Shown here piece after piece: positions 8,363 to 18,200 of a stretch of DNA of 64,000 nucleotides. Position numbers and translations under genes: made by a program. Positions within the stretch are counted from its first letter, which is position 1. Each line of letters begins with the position of its first letter. The stretch lies in the NCBI RefSeq assembly GCF_022698145.1, contig NZ_JALDAX010000010.1, positions 295,809 through 359,808 of the forward strand. The letters are read 5' to 3'. The notes under the pieces were generated by a model. It ran no database searches. It worked only from the letters and a program-made list of their open reading frames with translations, and was not told where the DNA came from. Source of the stretch: Streptomyces spinosisporus. Lineage in GTDB: Bacteria > Actinomycetota > Actinomycetes > Streptomycetales > Streptomycetaceae.

Positions 8363-9394
8363 TCACCCGAGGTGCGGGAGCACCTCGGCGCCCAGCCGCC
8401 GGACGTTCTCCTCGGTGGCCGCCAGATCTCCGGAGCCCTCCACCAGCAGGGCGAACCGGGAGATGCCCGTCCGCTCGCTGGTCGCCGCGAGCCGGTCGGC
8501 ACACAGCCGCGGGGTCCCCACCGGGTGCAGCCCGCAGAGCAGTTCGGTGTACGCCAGCGGGTCGCGCATCTGCCGGATCCGGCCGTCCACCGTGACATGG
8601 GCCTCGAGTCCCTGCTTCAGCCAGCCCGGCATCGCCTTCGTCAGCGCCTCCACCGCGTCCGTGCGCCGGTCCGCGATCTGGCAGACGCCGGCCGAGACAT
8701 GGGCGGCGCCGAGGACGACGTCCGCCGGGTGTCCGCTGGCGCGCGCGTGCCGCCGCCACAGGGACACCATCTCGGCCTTCTCCTCGTCGCCCACATGCAT
8801 CCCGAGCAGCATCGCCAGACCGTGCTCGGCGGCCCGGCGCACACTCGACGGCGAGGTGCACGCCACGACCACCTCGGGGCCCTCCGCCTCCGACAGGGAC
8901 TCCGACGGCCTGGGGACGACGGGGACTTCGCGGAAGGGGAAGCGGCTCCCCGGGGGACCGGCGACCGACGGCTCGCGCAGCCAGCGCAGCAGCAGGTCGA
9001 GTGATTCCCCGAACCCCTCCTCGTAGGCCTCGATGCCCGAGCCGAAGACCTCCAGGTCGACCCACGGCCCGCCGCGGCCCACGCCCAGCGAGAAGCGCCC
9101 GCCGGAGGTGATGTGCAGCAGGGCGGCCTGCTCGCCCACCTTCACCGGGTGGGCGGTGGGCAGGACGGTGACCGCCGTGCCCACACGGATCCGCCGGGTC
9201 CGGCCGAGCAGCAGGGCCGCCAGCGTGATCGCGGACGGGCAGGTGCCGTACGGTACGAAGTGGTGCTCGGCCAGCCAGACCGAGTCGAGTCCCGCTTCCT
9301 CGGCGACCTCGGCCGAGCGGACCGCGCGGTGCAGCGCCTCCCCCTGACCCTGACCCGGGAACTGGGCCGCCAACACAAAACTTCCAACGCGCAT
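8363..9394 (-). CDS. Luciferase-like (LLM class) flavin-dependent oxidoreductase
   Basis: This 343-residue protein begins MRVGSFVLAAQFPGQGQGEALHRAV and shows the TIM-barrel pattern of bacterial luciferase-like monooxygenases: DSVWLAEHHFVPYGTCPS, LGTAVTVLPTAHPVKVGEQAA and FSLGVGRGGPWVDLEVFG. Members use FMN or F420 to oxidize diverse substrates; the substrate here cannot be told. The ATG at 9392-9394 has AAGGAAG upstream and coincides with the family N-terminus. It diverges from the small zinc-motif gene at 9618 and seems to be a single-gene unit. Confidence 0.85.
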   Translation of the reverse strand: MRVGSFVLAAQFPGQGQGEALHRAVRSAEVAEEAGLDSVWLAEHHFVPYGTCPSAITLAALLLGRTRRIRVGTAVTVLPTAHPVKVGEQAALLHITSGGRFSLGVGRGGPWVDLEVFGSGIEAYEEGFGESLDLLLRWLREPSVAGPPGSRFPFREVPVVPRPSESLSEAEGPEVVVACTSPSSVRRAAEHGLAMLLGMHVGDEEKAEMVSLWRRHARASGHPADVVLGAAHVSAGVCQIADRRTDAVEALTKAMPGWLKQGLEAHVTVDGRIRQMRDPLAYTELLCGLHPVGTPRLCADRLAATSERTGISRFALLVEGSGDLAATEENVRRLGAEVLPHLG

Positions 9395-9617
9395 TGTTCT
9401 GCCTGCTTCCTTGGCCCCGACGCGGAGCTCCCCCACACCCGCATAACCGTCTGACACGTGCCGAGGACACGGCCTGGCGGAGAGATTTCCGGATTTTCTG
9501 CAGAATGGGTACAAGTGGCGGAGGGTTCGGCGCCGACCGGTCCTGTACGCGTACCGTCTCCGAGCCCCGTAGGCTGGACACGACCCGTGCTCCCTGTATA
9601 GCCCCGTGAGGTGTCCT

Positions 9618-9959
9618 GTGTCCCCGCGTCGCAACCGGCCCAAGGGAGCCGGCCCGTCGGGTACGTCCGGCCGCAGCGCCGAGGACGACCGCTCCGGCCG
9701 CTACGGCGGCTGGCAGTCGACCGAGAGCTGGCAGGGCGAGGACTGGAACGTACGGCACGTGGCGGGCGCCAGTGCCCAGGGCAAGACCTACCGCTGCCCC
9801 GGCTGCGACCAGTTGATCCCCTCGGGCGTCCCCCATGTCGTGGCCTGGCCGGAGCACGCGGGCGTCGACGACCGCCGCCACTGGCACAAGGCGTGCTGGA
9901 ACGCGAAGGACCGCCGCACCACGAGGGTGCAGCGGTCCCGCAACGCGCCGAGGTTCTGA
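9618..9959 (+). CDS. Small Cys/His-rich conserved protein
   Basis: The gene encodes 113 residues from a GTG at 9618 with GAGGTG just upstream; an earlier in-frame start at 9606 adds only four residues. The N-terminal half is polar and probably disordered. The C-terminal half carries YRCPGCDQLIPSGVPHVVAWPEH and then HWHKACW, a CxxC...H...H..C arrangement that would bind one zinc ion. Similar actinobacterial proteins are often labelled ATP/GTP-binding, but I see no P-loop. It converges with the ABC permease ending at 9976. Confidence 0.7.
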   Translation: MSPRRNRPKGAGPSGTSGRSAEDDRSGRYGGWQSTESWQGEDWNVRHVAGASAQGKTYRCPGCDQLIPSGVPHVVAWPEHAGVDDRRHWHKACWNAKDRRTTRVQRSRNAPRF

Positions 9960-9975
9960 ACCGGGCGACCCGTCG

Positions 9976-10851
9976 CTACACGTCGCGCTTCTGCAGCAGG
10001 GCGACCGCTCCGGCGAACGCCGCGGCCGTCACGCCCAGGGCGATCCACAGCGGGTCCCAGCCGCTCGGGCCCGAGTCGCTGAGGGAGTTGGTGTAGAAGA
10101 CGCCCAGCTGGTTCGGGATCGAGTAGTCGAACAGCGCCTGGCGCACGTCCTCGAGCGCCGAGGAGACCATGAACAGCGCGATCACCAGCGGCGCCAGCAC
10201 CAGGCCGATCATGAGGGTGATGGCGCCCGCGGAGTGCCGGATGACCGAGCCGACGACGAGCGAGAGCAGCCCGAGAAGCGCGATGTAGAGCGAGATGCCG
10301 AGCGTGCCCTTCAGCCACTCCGAGCCGGTCGGCTCCTTGGCGCCCTCCAGCAGGGCCACGTCGGCGAGGGCGACGACCAGCGCCGAGACGAAGGTGACGA
10401 CGAAGGCCACCAGGAAGAACACGATCGCCTTCGCGGCCAGCACCCGCGGACGGGAGGGGCACGCGGTCATCGTCGTCCGGATCATGCCGGTGCCGTACTC
10501 GGAGGCGGTGGTCAGCACGCCGAGCGTGATGATGCACATGCTGCCGAGCAGCAGTCCGAAGACGCCGAAGGACAGCGGGTTCTCGCCCGCCAGGCTGCCC
10601 TCCGACTCGTTGGCGGCGACCAGCGAGGCGGTCAGCAGGCCGATGCCCATGACGAGCAGCACGAACACGCCGAGCGTCCACATCGTGGAGCGCACCGACC
10701 TGATCTTCGTCCACTCCGAGGCGATCGCGTGCCCGAGGTGCGTGCGCACGACGGGGATCGGCGAGGTGTAGCCGGGATACGGCGAACCGGACGCCGCCGC
10801 CTGCCAGTCGGGTGCGGCGGTCTGCGGCATCGGGGGCTGGGGCGTGCTCAT
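9976..10851 (-). CDS. ABC-2 type permease (first cassette)
   Basis: A 291-residue membrane protein with a Pro-rich cytoplasmic N-terminus (MSTPQPPMPQTAAPDW), then SEWTKIRSVRSTMWTLGVFVLLVMG and five further hydrophobic segments, ending LLQKRDV. The SEWTKIRS motif marks permeases of Streptomyces ABC-2 exporters. It overlaps the stop of its ATPase gene by four bases (10848-10851), so the two are translationally coupled. A second, paralogous pair follows upstream at 12188-13947. The substrate is unknown. Confidence 0.85.
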   Translation of the reverse strand: MSTPQPPMPQTAAPDWQAAASGSPYPGYTSPIPVVRTHLGHAIASEWTKIRSVRSTMWTLGVFVLLVMGIGLLTASLVAANESEGSLAGENPLSFGVFGLLLGSMCIITLGVLTTASEYGTGMIRTTMTACPSRPRVLAAKAIVFFLVAFVVTFVSALVVALADVALLEGAKEPTGSEWLKGTLGISLYIALLGLLSLVVGSVIRHSAGAITLMIGLVLAPLVIALFMVSSALEDVRQALFDYSIPNQLGVFYTNSLSDSGPSGWDPLWIALGVTAAAFAGAVALLQKRDV

Positions 10852-12074
10852 CGGGCGTCCTCGGGCTTGGTCAGGTCGGCGGGGGCGGGCGGCTGCTGGG
10901 GCGCCTGGGGCGCGGCGGGCGCCGGCTGGGCGTACGGGTTGCTGCCGTCCGCGCCGGGCGCCGACGGGGCGCCGTAGGGCCCCGGCTGGGGCTGCCCGGC
11001 GCCGCCGTACGGACCCTGGCCCTGCGGCATCGCGAACGGCTGCCCGCCCTGCTGGGGCGGCGGCGGGGCGTACCAGTCCGGCTGGCCCTGCCCGGGCACC
11101 GGCATCGGCGGCTGAGCGCCCGGCGGCAGGGGCTGCATCAGCCCCTCCTTCTGGTCGATCGTCGAGCGGTAGTCGACGGCCCCCTGAGTCATCCGCATGT
11201 ACGCCTCCTCCAGCGAGGCCTGGTGCGGCGACAGCTCCCACAGGCGTACGTCCGCCTCGTGCGCGATGTCGCTGATGCGCGGGAGCGGCAGTCCCGTGAT
11301 CCTGAGGGCGCCGTCCTGCTCGGGCAGCACATGCCCGCCCGCCTCGGTGAGCGCGGACGTCAGCTTCTCGCGCAGCTGCGGCTCGCCGTCGGGGGTGCGC
11401 ACGCGCGCGAAGTCCGCGGAGTTGGCCGAAATGAAGTCCTTGATGCTCATGTCCGCGAGCAGCTGACCGCGCCCGATCACGATCAGGTGATCGGCGGTCA
11501 GCGCCATCTCGCTCATCAGATGGGAGGAGACGAAGACCGTACGGCCCTCCGCGGCGAGTGCCTTCATCAGGTTGCGCACCCAGAGGATGCCCTCGGGGTC
11601 GAGGCCGTTGACCGGCTCGTCGAAGAGCAGCACCTGCGGGTCGCCGAGCAGCGCGGCGGCGATGCCGAGCCGCTGTCCCATGCCGAGCGAGAAGCCCTTG
11701 GAGCGCTTCCTGGCCACGTCCTGGAGCCCGACCACACCCAGCACCTCGTCGACCCGGCGGGCCGGGATCCCGGAGAGCTGGGCCAGGCACAGCAGGTGGT
11801 TGCGGGCCGAGCGGCCGCCGTGCACGGCCTTGGCGTCGAGCAGGGCGCCCACCTGGCGGGGGGCGTTCGGGAGCCTGGGGTACGGGTAGCCGCCGATCGT
11901 CACCTGCCCCGCCGTGGGGTTGTCCAGGCCGAGGATCATCCGCATCGTCGTCGACTTGCCCGAGCCGTTGGGCCCGAGGAATCCGGTGACGGCACCCGGT
12001 CGCACCTGGAAGGAAAGGTTGTAGACGGCGGTTTTGTCGCCGTAGCGCTTGGTCAGGCCGACAGCCTCGATCAT
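10848..12074 (-). CDS. ABC transporter ATP-binding protein with Pro/Gln/Gly-rich tail (first cassette)
   Basis: The 408-residue protein has Walker A GPNGSGKSTTM, signature FSLGMGQRLGIA, Walker B VLLFDEPVNGLDPEG and switch SSHLMSE. After about residue 305 comes a low-complexity tail rich in Pro, Gln, Gly and Tyr (QPPMPVPGQGQPDWYAPPPP), rare in ABC ATPases. I chose the ATG at 12072-12074 (MIEAVGLTKRYGDK) because the paralogue at 13947 begins the same way (MIELEGLTKRYGEK). A GTG three codons earlier is possible. It is coupled to the permease by a four-base overlap. Confidence 0.87.
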   Translation of the reverse strand: MIEAVGLTKRYGDKTAVYNLSFQVRPGAVTGFLGPNGSGKSTTMRMILGLDNPTAGQVTIGGYPYPRLPNAPRQVGALLDAKAVHGGRSARNHLLCLAQLSGIPARRVDEVLGVVGLQDVARKRSKGFSLGMGQRLGIAAALLGDPQVLLFDEPVNGLDPEGILWVRNLMKALAAEGRTVFVSSHLMSEMALTADHLIVIGRGQLLADMSIKDFISANSADFARVRTPDGEPQLREKLTSALTEAGGHVLPEQDGALRITGLPLPRISDIAHEADVRLWELSPHQASLEEAYMRMTQGAVDYRSTIDQKEGLMQPLPPGAQPPMPVPGQGQPDWYAPPPPQQGGQPFAMPQGQGPYGGAGQPQPGPYGAPSAPGADGSNPYAQPAPAAPQAPQQPPAPADLTKPEDAR

Positions 12075-12187
12075 GCTCCGCACCCATCGAAAGGATCAGG
12101 ACAGCGGGGCACACGCCCCCGTAAGGGTTAGGAGGATATCCATGCGCTGACGGTTCCGCTCAAGAGGAAGTAAAAGACCGGCCCCGA

Positions 12188-12958
12188 TCACGCGTCGCGT
12201 CGCTTCAGCAACACATAGCCGCCGAGGAGCGCCGCGATCACCCACAGCGCCATGATTCCGAGGCCGCCCCAGGGGCCGTAGGGGGTGTCGTCGTCGAGCG
12301 GCGTGACCACCTGCATGATCCTGCTGCCGGCCTGGTCGGGCAGATACTGGCCGATCTTCTTCGTCGCGTCGACGTTGCCCAGGATGTTGGAGATCAGGAA
12401 GAAGAACGGCATCAGGATGCCCAGCGACAGCATCGGCGAGCGCAGCATCGCGGCGACGCCCATCGAGAAGACCGCGATGAGGGTCATGTAGACACCGCCG
12501 CCGATCACGGCCCGCAGCACGTGCGCGTCGCCGATCGAGGCCCGGTGCGAGCCGAGCATCGCCTGGCCGAGGAAGAACGCGACGAAGCTGGTGACCAGCC
12601 CGACGGCCAGGGCGAGCACGGTCGCCACGGCGATCTTGCTGAACAGGAAGGTGCCGCGCTGCGGCACGGCGGCCAGCGAGGTGCGGATCATGCCGGTGCT
12701 GTACTCGTTCGAGACGACCAGCACCCCGAACACGATCATCGCGAGCTGGCCGAGGCTCATGCCGGCGAAGCTGATGAAGGTCGGGTCGAAGGAGAGCCGG
12801 TCCCTCCTGCTCATGTCGTCGAACTCGTTGCTCGACAGCGCGGAGATCAGCATGCCGAGCGCGACGGTGACGACCACGGCGAGGGAGAGGGTCCACACCG
12901 TGGACGCCACCGACCGGATCTTGGTCCACTCGGACCGTACGACCTGGACCGCGGTCAT
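12188..12958 (-). CDS. ABC-2 type permease (second cassette)
   Basis: This 256-residue permease starts MTAVQVVRSEWTKIRSVASTVWTLSLAVVVTVALGM and has about six membrane segments, ending YVLLKRRDA. It is related to the permease at 9976-10851 (SEWTKIRSV...TVWTL, SNEYSTGMIRTSL against SEYGTGMIRTTM). It overlaps the ATPase gene at 12955-13947 by four bases. The two cassettes look like an old tandem duplication. Confidence 0.87.
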   Translation of the reverse strand: MTAVQVVRSEWTKIRSVASTVWTLSLAVVVTVALGMLISALSSNEFDDMSRRDRLSFDPTFISFAGMSLGQLAMIVFGVLVVSNEYSTGMIRTSLAAVPQRGTFLFSKIAVATVLALAVGLVTSFVAFFLGQAMLGSHRASIGDAHVLRAVIGGGVYMTLIAVFSMGVAAMLRSPMLSLGILMPFFFLISNILGNVDATKKIGQYLPDQAGSRIMQVVTPLDDDTPYGPWGGLGIMALWVIAALLGGYVLLKRRDA

Positions 12959-13947
12959 CGCCTGCTCCTGTTCCAGTCGTCGCCCCACTGCTGCGGCGGC
13001 TGCGGTTGCTGTGCGGCGGGCGGCGGGACGTCGTAGGGCGCGTCGGTGTGCGCGTGGTACTCCACCGACCCCGCGGTCAGCTGCATGAACGCCTCCTCCA
13101 GGGAGGCCTGCTGGGGGCTCAGCTCGTGCAGCACGATCTGGTGCTGCGCGGCCAGCTCGCCGATCTGCTCCGCCCTGCCGCCGTCCGCCTCCAACACCCC
13201 GCTGCCGGACTCGACGACGGTGATGCCGGCCAGATGCAGCACGTCGAGCAGCCGCTCGCGCTGCGGGGTCCGGATGCGGACGTACGACCGCGAGTTCTGC
13301 GCGATGAAGTCGGCCATGGAGGTGTCGGCGAGCAGCCGTCCCTGTCCGATGACGACGAGGTGGTCGGCGGTCAGGGCCATCTCGCTCATCAGATGGGAGG
13401 AGACGAAGACGGTACGGCCCTGCGCCGCGAGGGACTTCATCAGATTGCGGATCCAGTGGATGCCCTCGGGGTCCAGGCCGTTGACGGGCTCGTCGAACAT
13501 CAGGATCCGGGGGTCGCCGAGCAGGGCGCCCGCGATGCCGAGCCGCTGCCCCATGCCGAGCGAGAACCCCTTGGCCTTCTTGCGGGCGACGGCCGTGAGG
13601 CCCACCGTGTCGAGCACCTCGGCCACCCGGCGGCTGGGGATGCCATTGCTCTGCGCGAGGCACAGGAGGTGGTTGCGGGCGCTGCGGCCGCCGTGCATGG
13701 CCTTGGCGTCCAGCAGGGCGCCGATGTACTTCAGCGGGTCCTTGAGCCGGTCGTAGTGCTGTCCGTCGATCCGGACGTCCCCGGCGGTGGGGCGGTCCAG
13801 GCCCAGCATCATGCGCATGGTCGTGGACTTGCCGGCCCCGTTCGGACCGAGGAACCCGGTCACCATGCCGGGTCTGACGGTGAAGGTGAGGTTGTTGACC
13901 GCCAGCTTCTCGCCGTACCGCTTGGTCAGGCCCTCCAGCTCGATCAT
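12955..13947 (-). CDS. ABC transporter ATP-binding protein (second cassette)
   Basis: A 330-residue ABC ATPase with Walker A GPNGAGKSTTM, the long shared stretch GALLDAKAMHGGRSARNHLLCLAQ, signature FSLGMGQRLGIA, Walker B ILMFDEPVNGLDPEG and SSHLMSE. It is closely paralogous to the ATPase of the first cassette but its Pro/Gln tail is short (about 30 residues). The ATG at 13945-13947 is the family start. It leads the operon reading towards the first cassette; the gap between cassettes (12075-12187) shows no clear terminator, so all four genes may share a transcript. Confidence 0.88.
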   Translation of the reverse strand: MIELEGLTKRYGEKLAVNNLTFTVRPGMVTGFLGPNGAGKSTTMRMMLGLDRPTAGDVRIDGQHYDRLKDPLKYIGALLDAKAMHGGRSARNHLLCLAQSNGIPSRRVAEVLDTVGLTAVARKKAKGFSLGMGQRLGIAGALLGDPRILMFDEPVNGLDPEGIHWIRNLMKSLAAQGRTVFVSSHLMSEMALTADHLVVIGQGRLLADTSMADFIAQNSRSYVRIRTPQRERLLDVLHLAGITVVESGSGVLEADGGRAEQIGELAAQHQIVLHELSPQQASLEEAFMQLTAGSVEYHAHTDAPYDVPPPAAQQPQPPQQWGDDWNRSRR

Positions 13948-14036
13948 GCGGCCACGCTAAGACCCGGGTTGGGCGACTGCCACCCGTACGGCCAAACAGA
14001 GTCCGGCAGCCCGGCCGGGAGCGGCCGTGCTCATGG

Positions 14037-14079
14037 CGAAGGGCCCGCGCCGTTCGGGGGAGAGGGCGCGGGCCCTTCG
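14037..14079 (-). terminator. Terminator downstream of filP
   Basis: A perfect 15-bp stem (14037-14051 with 14065-14079, core GAAGGGCCCGCGCC) around a 13-base loop lies 18 bases past the filP stop and separates it from the start region of the ABC cassettes. Confidence 0.85.
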
Positions 14080-14097
14080 GGGTGCCGTCAGGCTGTG

Positions 14098-15033
14098 TTA
14101 CCGGGACTGCTGGGCAGGAACCCCACGGGTGATCGGCTCGTCCTCGGCCGGCGTGCCGGCGGCGGCCACCGCGGCGCCCGTGAGCGTCGCGAGCATCTCG
14201 CGGACGTTCGTCAGCTGGGCGTTGATGCTGTCGCGGCGGTTGGTGAGGGCGGCCAGCTCGCGCTCGGATTCCGAACGGATGCGGTCGGCCTTGGCGTTGG
14301 CGTCGGCCACGATGTCCTCGGCCTGGCGCTGGGCCGTCTCCACCGTCTGGCGGGCGCGGCGCTCGGCGTCCGTGCGCAGCTTCTCGGCCTCCAGGCGCAG
14401 CTGCTCGGCGCGGTGCTCGATCTCGGCGAGGCGCTTCTCGGCCTTGGCCTGACGGGACGCCAGGTCGCGCTCGGACTGCTCGCGGCGCTTGGCGAGGTTC
14501 GTCTCGAAGTCGGCCGCGGCCTGGGCGGCCTTGGCGCGGGTCTCCTCGAAGAGAGCGTCCGCCTCCTCGCGCTTGGACTGCGCGTCCTTCTGCGCCTCGG
14601 CACGCAGCTGCGAGGCGTCGCTCTTGGCCTTCTCGACGATCCGGACGCCTTCGTCCTCGGCCTTGGCCTTGCGCTCCGCCGCGAACGATTCTGCGTCGTT
14701 GCGGACCTGCTGGGCCGCCGACTCGGCGAGTTCGCGGTGCTGCTCGGCCGCGCGCCTGGCCTCCTCGCGCAGATCCTTGGCCTCTTCCTCGGCGAGGCGG
14801 AGGATCTTCTCGACACGCGCGCCGAGGCCGGCGTACGACGGCTCGGCGTCGGTCACCTGAGCCTGGGCGTTCTGCGTCTCGAGGTGGAGCTCCTCGATGC
14901 GCTTTTCCAGAGCGGTGATGCGGGCGAGAGCACTGTCACGGTCGGAGACGAGCTTCGAGATCCGTTCGTCCACCTGAGCGCGGTCGTACCCACGCCGCAC
15001 AAGCTCGAAGCCGTAGGGGGAAGTGTCGCTCAT
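14098..15033 (-). CDS. filP: FilP, intermediate-filament-like coiled-coil cytoskeletal protein
   Basis: The protein has 311 residues and starts MSDTSPYGFELVRRGYDRAQ. A short DivIVA-like N-terminal segment (GYDRAQVDERISKL) is followed by an almost unbroken coiled coil rich in Ala, Glu, Arg and Gln (about residues 25-280) and a short non-helical tail. In S. coelicolor FilP forms filaments that stiffen the hyphal tip and interact with DivIVA and Scy. The coiled coil of this family has a published 51-residue repeat. The neighbour scy upstream supports the assignment. The gap of 183 bases between filP and scy suggests filP has its own promoter. Confidence 0.92.
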   Translation of the reverse strand: MSDTSPYGFELVRRGYDRAQVDERISKLVSDRDSALARITALEKRIEELHLETQNAQAQVTDAEPSYAGLGARVEKILRLAEEEAKDLREEARRAAEQHRELAESAAQQVRNDAESFAAERKAKAEDEGVRIVEKAKSDASQLRAEAQKDAQSKREEADALFEETRAKAAQAAADFETNLAKRREQSERDLASRQAKAEKRLAEIEHRAEQLRLEAEKLRTDAERRARQTVETAQRQAEDIVADANAKADRIRSESERELAALTNRRDSINAQLTNVREMLATLTGAAVAAAGTPAEDEPITRGVPAQQSR

Positions 15034-15216
15034 GGGGTTCCTGTCAACTGAGACCGGTGAGGTGATAGGGGGAATCCTAGGGGCCGAAGCGGTGTGTCAT
15101 CGAGCGGATACGTGTTTGATCTGGAGAATGACACCCCTTTTGAGTGGCTGACGGACGGACCACTTGCCAAAAACTCGGTCAAAGGCCCCGGACGGCACCG
15201 GATATGGGCCTGTCGA

Positions 15217-18200
15217 TCAGCTGTCCGACGGCTTACCCGAACGAGGGGCGCCGACCGTGGCTCCGGCCTTGACGCCGCCGTCCTTGCCCGCCCCCGGGGC
15301 CTCAAAGGACTCCAACGCCTCCAGCACGTCCTGGACACGGGAGATCTCGGCGTTGATGTCCTCGCGGCGGCGCACCAGGATCTCCAGCTCGCGCTTGCCC
15401 TCCTCGACCGTGCGCTTGGCCTCACGGACCGCCTCGGCCTTGAGCTCCTCGGCCTCCTTCACGAGCGCCGACTTCTTCTGCTCGGCCTCCTTCAGCAGCC
15501 CCTCGGCCTTCTTGACGGCGGCGATACGGACCTTGCCGGCCTCCGAATTGGCCTCCGAGACCAGCTCCTTGGCCTTCGCCTGCGCCTTGGCCAGCTGCTC
15601 CTCGGCGGCCTTGATGAGCGCGTCGCAGCGGTCGCCCGCCGACTTCATCGTCTCGGCCGACTCGCGGCGGGCCCGCTCGTGCAGCGCCTCGATCTCGCCC
15701 GTGATGCGGTCGCGCAGCTCCTCGGCCCGCTCGCGGATCGAGGTGGCGTCCCGGCGGGCGCCGACGAGCAGCTCGTCCGCGTCCGTACGCGCCTTCTCCA
15801 CCCGGGCGTTGCCCTCGACCGTCGCCTCGGACACCAGGCGTTCGGCCTCCGTGCGGGCCGCGCCCACCATGGTGTCGGCCTGCGCCTCGGCGTCGGCGGT
15901 GGTCTTGTGGGCCTGCTGCTGAGCCTCCGTCAGCAGCTTGTCCGCCTCGGCCGTGGTCTCCGTGATGAGCTTGTCGACCTGCTCGGCCACGTCCTGGCGC
16001 CGCTTGCTGGCCTCCTTGCGGACCTCGTCGAGCGTCCGGTCGGCCTCCTCGCGCGCGGAGTTGACCAGTCGTTCGGCCTCCGCCTCCGCCTCGGAGCGCA
16101 GCCGCTCGGCCTCGCTGCGGACCCGCTCCGCGTGCTGCTGGGCGGAGCCCACCGTCTCGGCGGCCTCGGCGCGCAGCCGCTCCGCGTCCCCCGTGGCGTC
16201 CGCGATGAGCTTCTCCGCCTTGGCGACCGCCTCGGCCCGCAACCGGTCCGCCTCGGTGACCGTCTCCGTGGTGAGCCGCTCGGCCTCGCTGCGCGCCTCG
16301 GTGATCAGGGCGTCCGCCTGCTCGGCCGCGTCCGAGCGGATGCGGTTGGCGTCGTCGCGGGCCTCGGCCCGGGTGCGCGTCGCCGCCTCGTCGGCCTCCG
16401 CGATCGCGTCCGAGGCCTCCGTGCGCACCCGCTGGGCGTGCTCGGCCGCCTCCGAGCGCAGCCGCTCCGCCTCCGCGATCGCCTCCGAAACGGTGCGCTC
16501 GGCAAGCGACTTGGCCGCTTCCGTCTCCCCGGCTGCCTCGCGCCGCAGCCGGCCCGCGTCCTCGCTGGCCCGCTCGCGCTCGGCATAGGCGTCGGCGCGG
16601 ACCCGGTCGGCCTCCTCCTGGGCCTCGCGCCGGGTGCGGTCCGCCGCGTGCTCGGCGGCACTGCGCAGCCCGGTGATCTCCTCCTGCGCCTGCTCGTGCA
16701 GACCGGACACCGAGTCCCGTACCTGCTGGGCGTGCTGCTCGGCCGCCGAGACCATCTCGTTGGCGCGCCGGTCGGCCTCCTCGACCAGGCGGACCGCCTC
16801 GGCCTGGGCCTCCTCGACGCGGTTGCGCGCCGAGGCCAGCAGCTCCTCGCTCTGCTCGCGGGCCCGCTCGCGCTCCTGGTCGGCCTCGGTGCGCGCGGCG
16901 CCGAGGAGTTCCTCCGCCTCGCGCCGGCGCCGTTCGGCCTCCTCCTGGGCGGCGGCCAGCGTCTCCGAGGTCTCCGTCGCCAGCCGCTCGGCGGCCGCCT
17001 GGGCCTCCGCCCGGATCCGGTCGGCGGTGTCCTGCGCCTCCGCCTTGAGCCGCTCGGCCTCCGAGGCGGCCTCCGAACGCAGCCGTACGGCGACGGCCTC
17101 GCCCTCCGCCCGGGACGCGGACGCGTCCGATGCGGCCTCGGTGCGCAGCCGCTCGGCCTCCGCCTCGGCCTGCTGCTGCAGCGTGCGGATCCGCTCGGCG
17201 GCCTCGCTGCGCAGCCGCTCGGTCTCCTCGGCGGCCTCGCGGCGGATGCGTGAGGCCTCCTCGCGGGCCTCGGTCAGCGCCTGCTCGGCGGCGGCGAGGC
17301 GCTCCTCGGCCTCCGTGTGCAGCCGCGTCAGCTCGTCGGCGGCCTCCGCGCGGCGGGCCGCTATCGCCCGCTCGGTCTCCTCGTGCAGCTCCCGTGCGGC
17401 CCGCTCGGCGTCGGCCTTGATGCCCTCGGACTGCTCGACGACCTCCTCGCGGTGCCGCTCGGCCTCCTGCCGGGTGCGCTGCAGCGTCTCCTCGGCCTGC
17501 CGGCGCAGCGTCGTCGCCCGCTCGATGGCCTCGGTGCGGACCTTCTCGCTGTCGGTGGTGGCCTTCTGGCGCAGCTCGTCGGCGTCCTGCCGGGACTTGG
17601 CCAGCAGCTCCTCGGCGGTCTTGGCCGCCTCCTCGATCTGCTGGACGGCCTCCTTGCGGGCCTCCGCGCGGATCTTCTCGCCCTCGGCGACCGCGTCGGC
17701 GCGCAGCTGCTCGGCCTCGCCGCGCAGCCGGCGGGCCTCCTCCTGCAGCTCGACCGTCTTGGCGCGGTACTCCTTGGTGTCGTCCTTGGCCGCGCCCTTG
17801 AGCTGCTCGGAGATGTCGTGCGCCTCGGCCCGCAGCCGGTCCGCCTCGGCCTCCGCCTCCCGGCGGATCCGCTCCGCCTCCTCGGCGGCGGCCTTGGTGG
17901 TGTTCTTCGCGTCCTCCTGCGCGCGGTTGAGGACGTCCTCGGCGGTCTTGGCCGCCTTCGACAGCTGGGTCGCGCTCTCCTCTGCGGTGATCGTGCGGGC
18001 CTTCTCCGAGGCCTCGGCGACGATCCGCTCGGCCTGGGCGCGGGCGTCGGCGACGACCTCCTCGGCGGCGGAGCGGGTGGCCTCGGCCTCCTTGGTGGCC
18101 TCCTCGACCAGCCGGGCGACCTGCTCCCGCGCCGTGCGCGTGCGCTGTTCGTTCGCCGACTCGGCGCTGGCGAGGGCCTTCTCGGCCGACGCCGTGGCCT

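Noticed and set aside
9976..13663. Apparent ATPase-permease fusion frames of 712 and 491 codons in the two ABC cassettes
   Set aside because: In both cases the N-terminal half is a shadow of the ATPase gene; ATPase and permease are separate genes with four-base overlaps.
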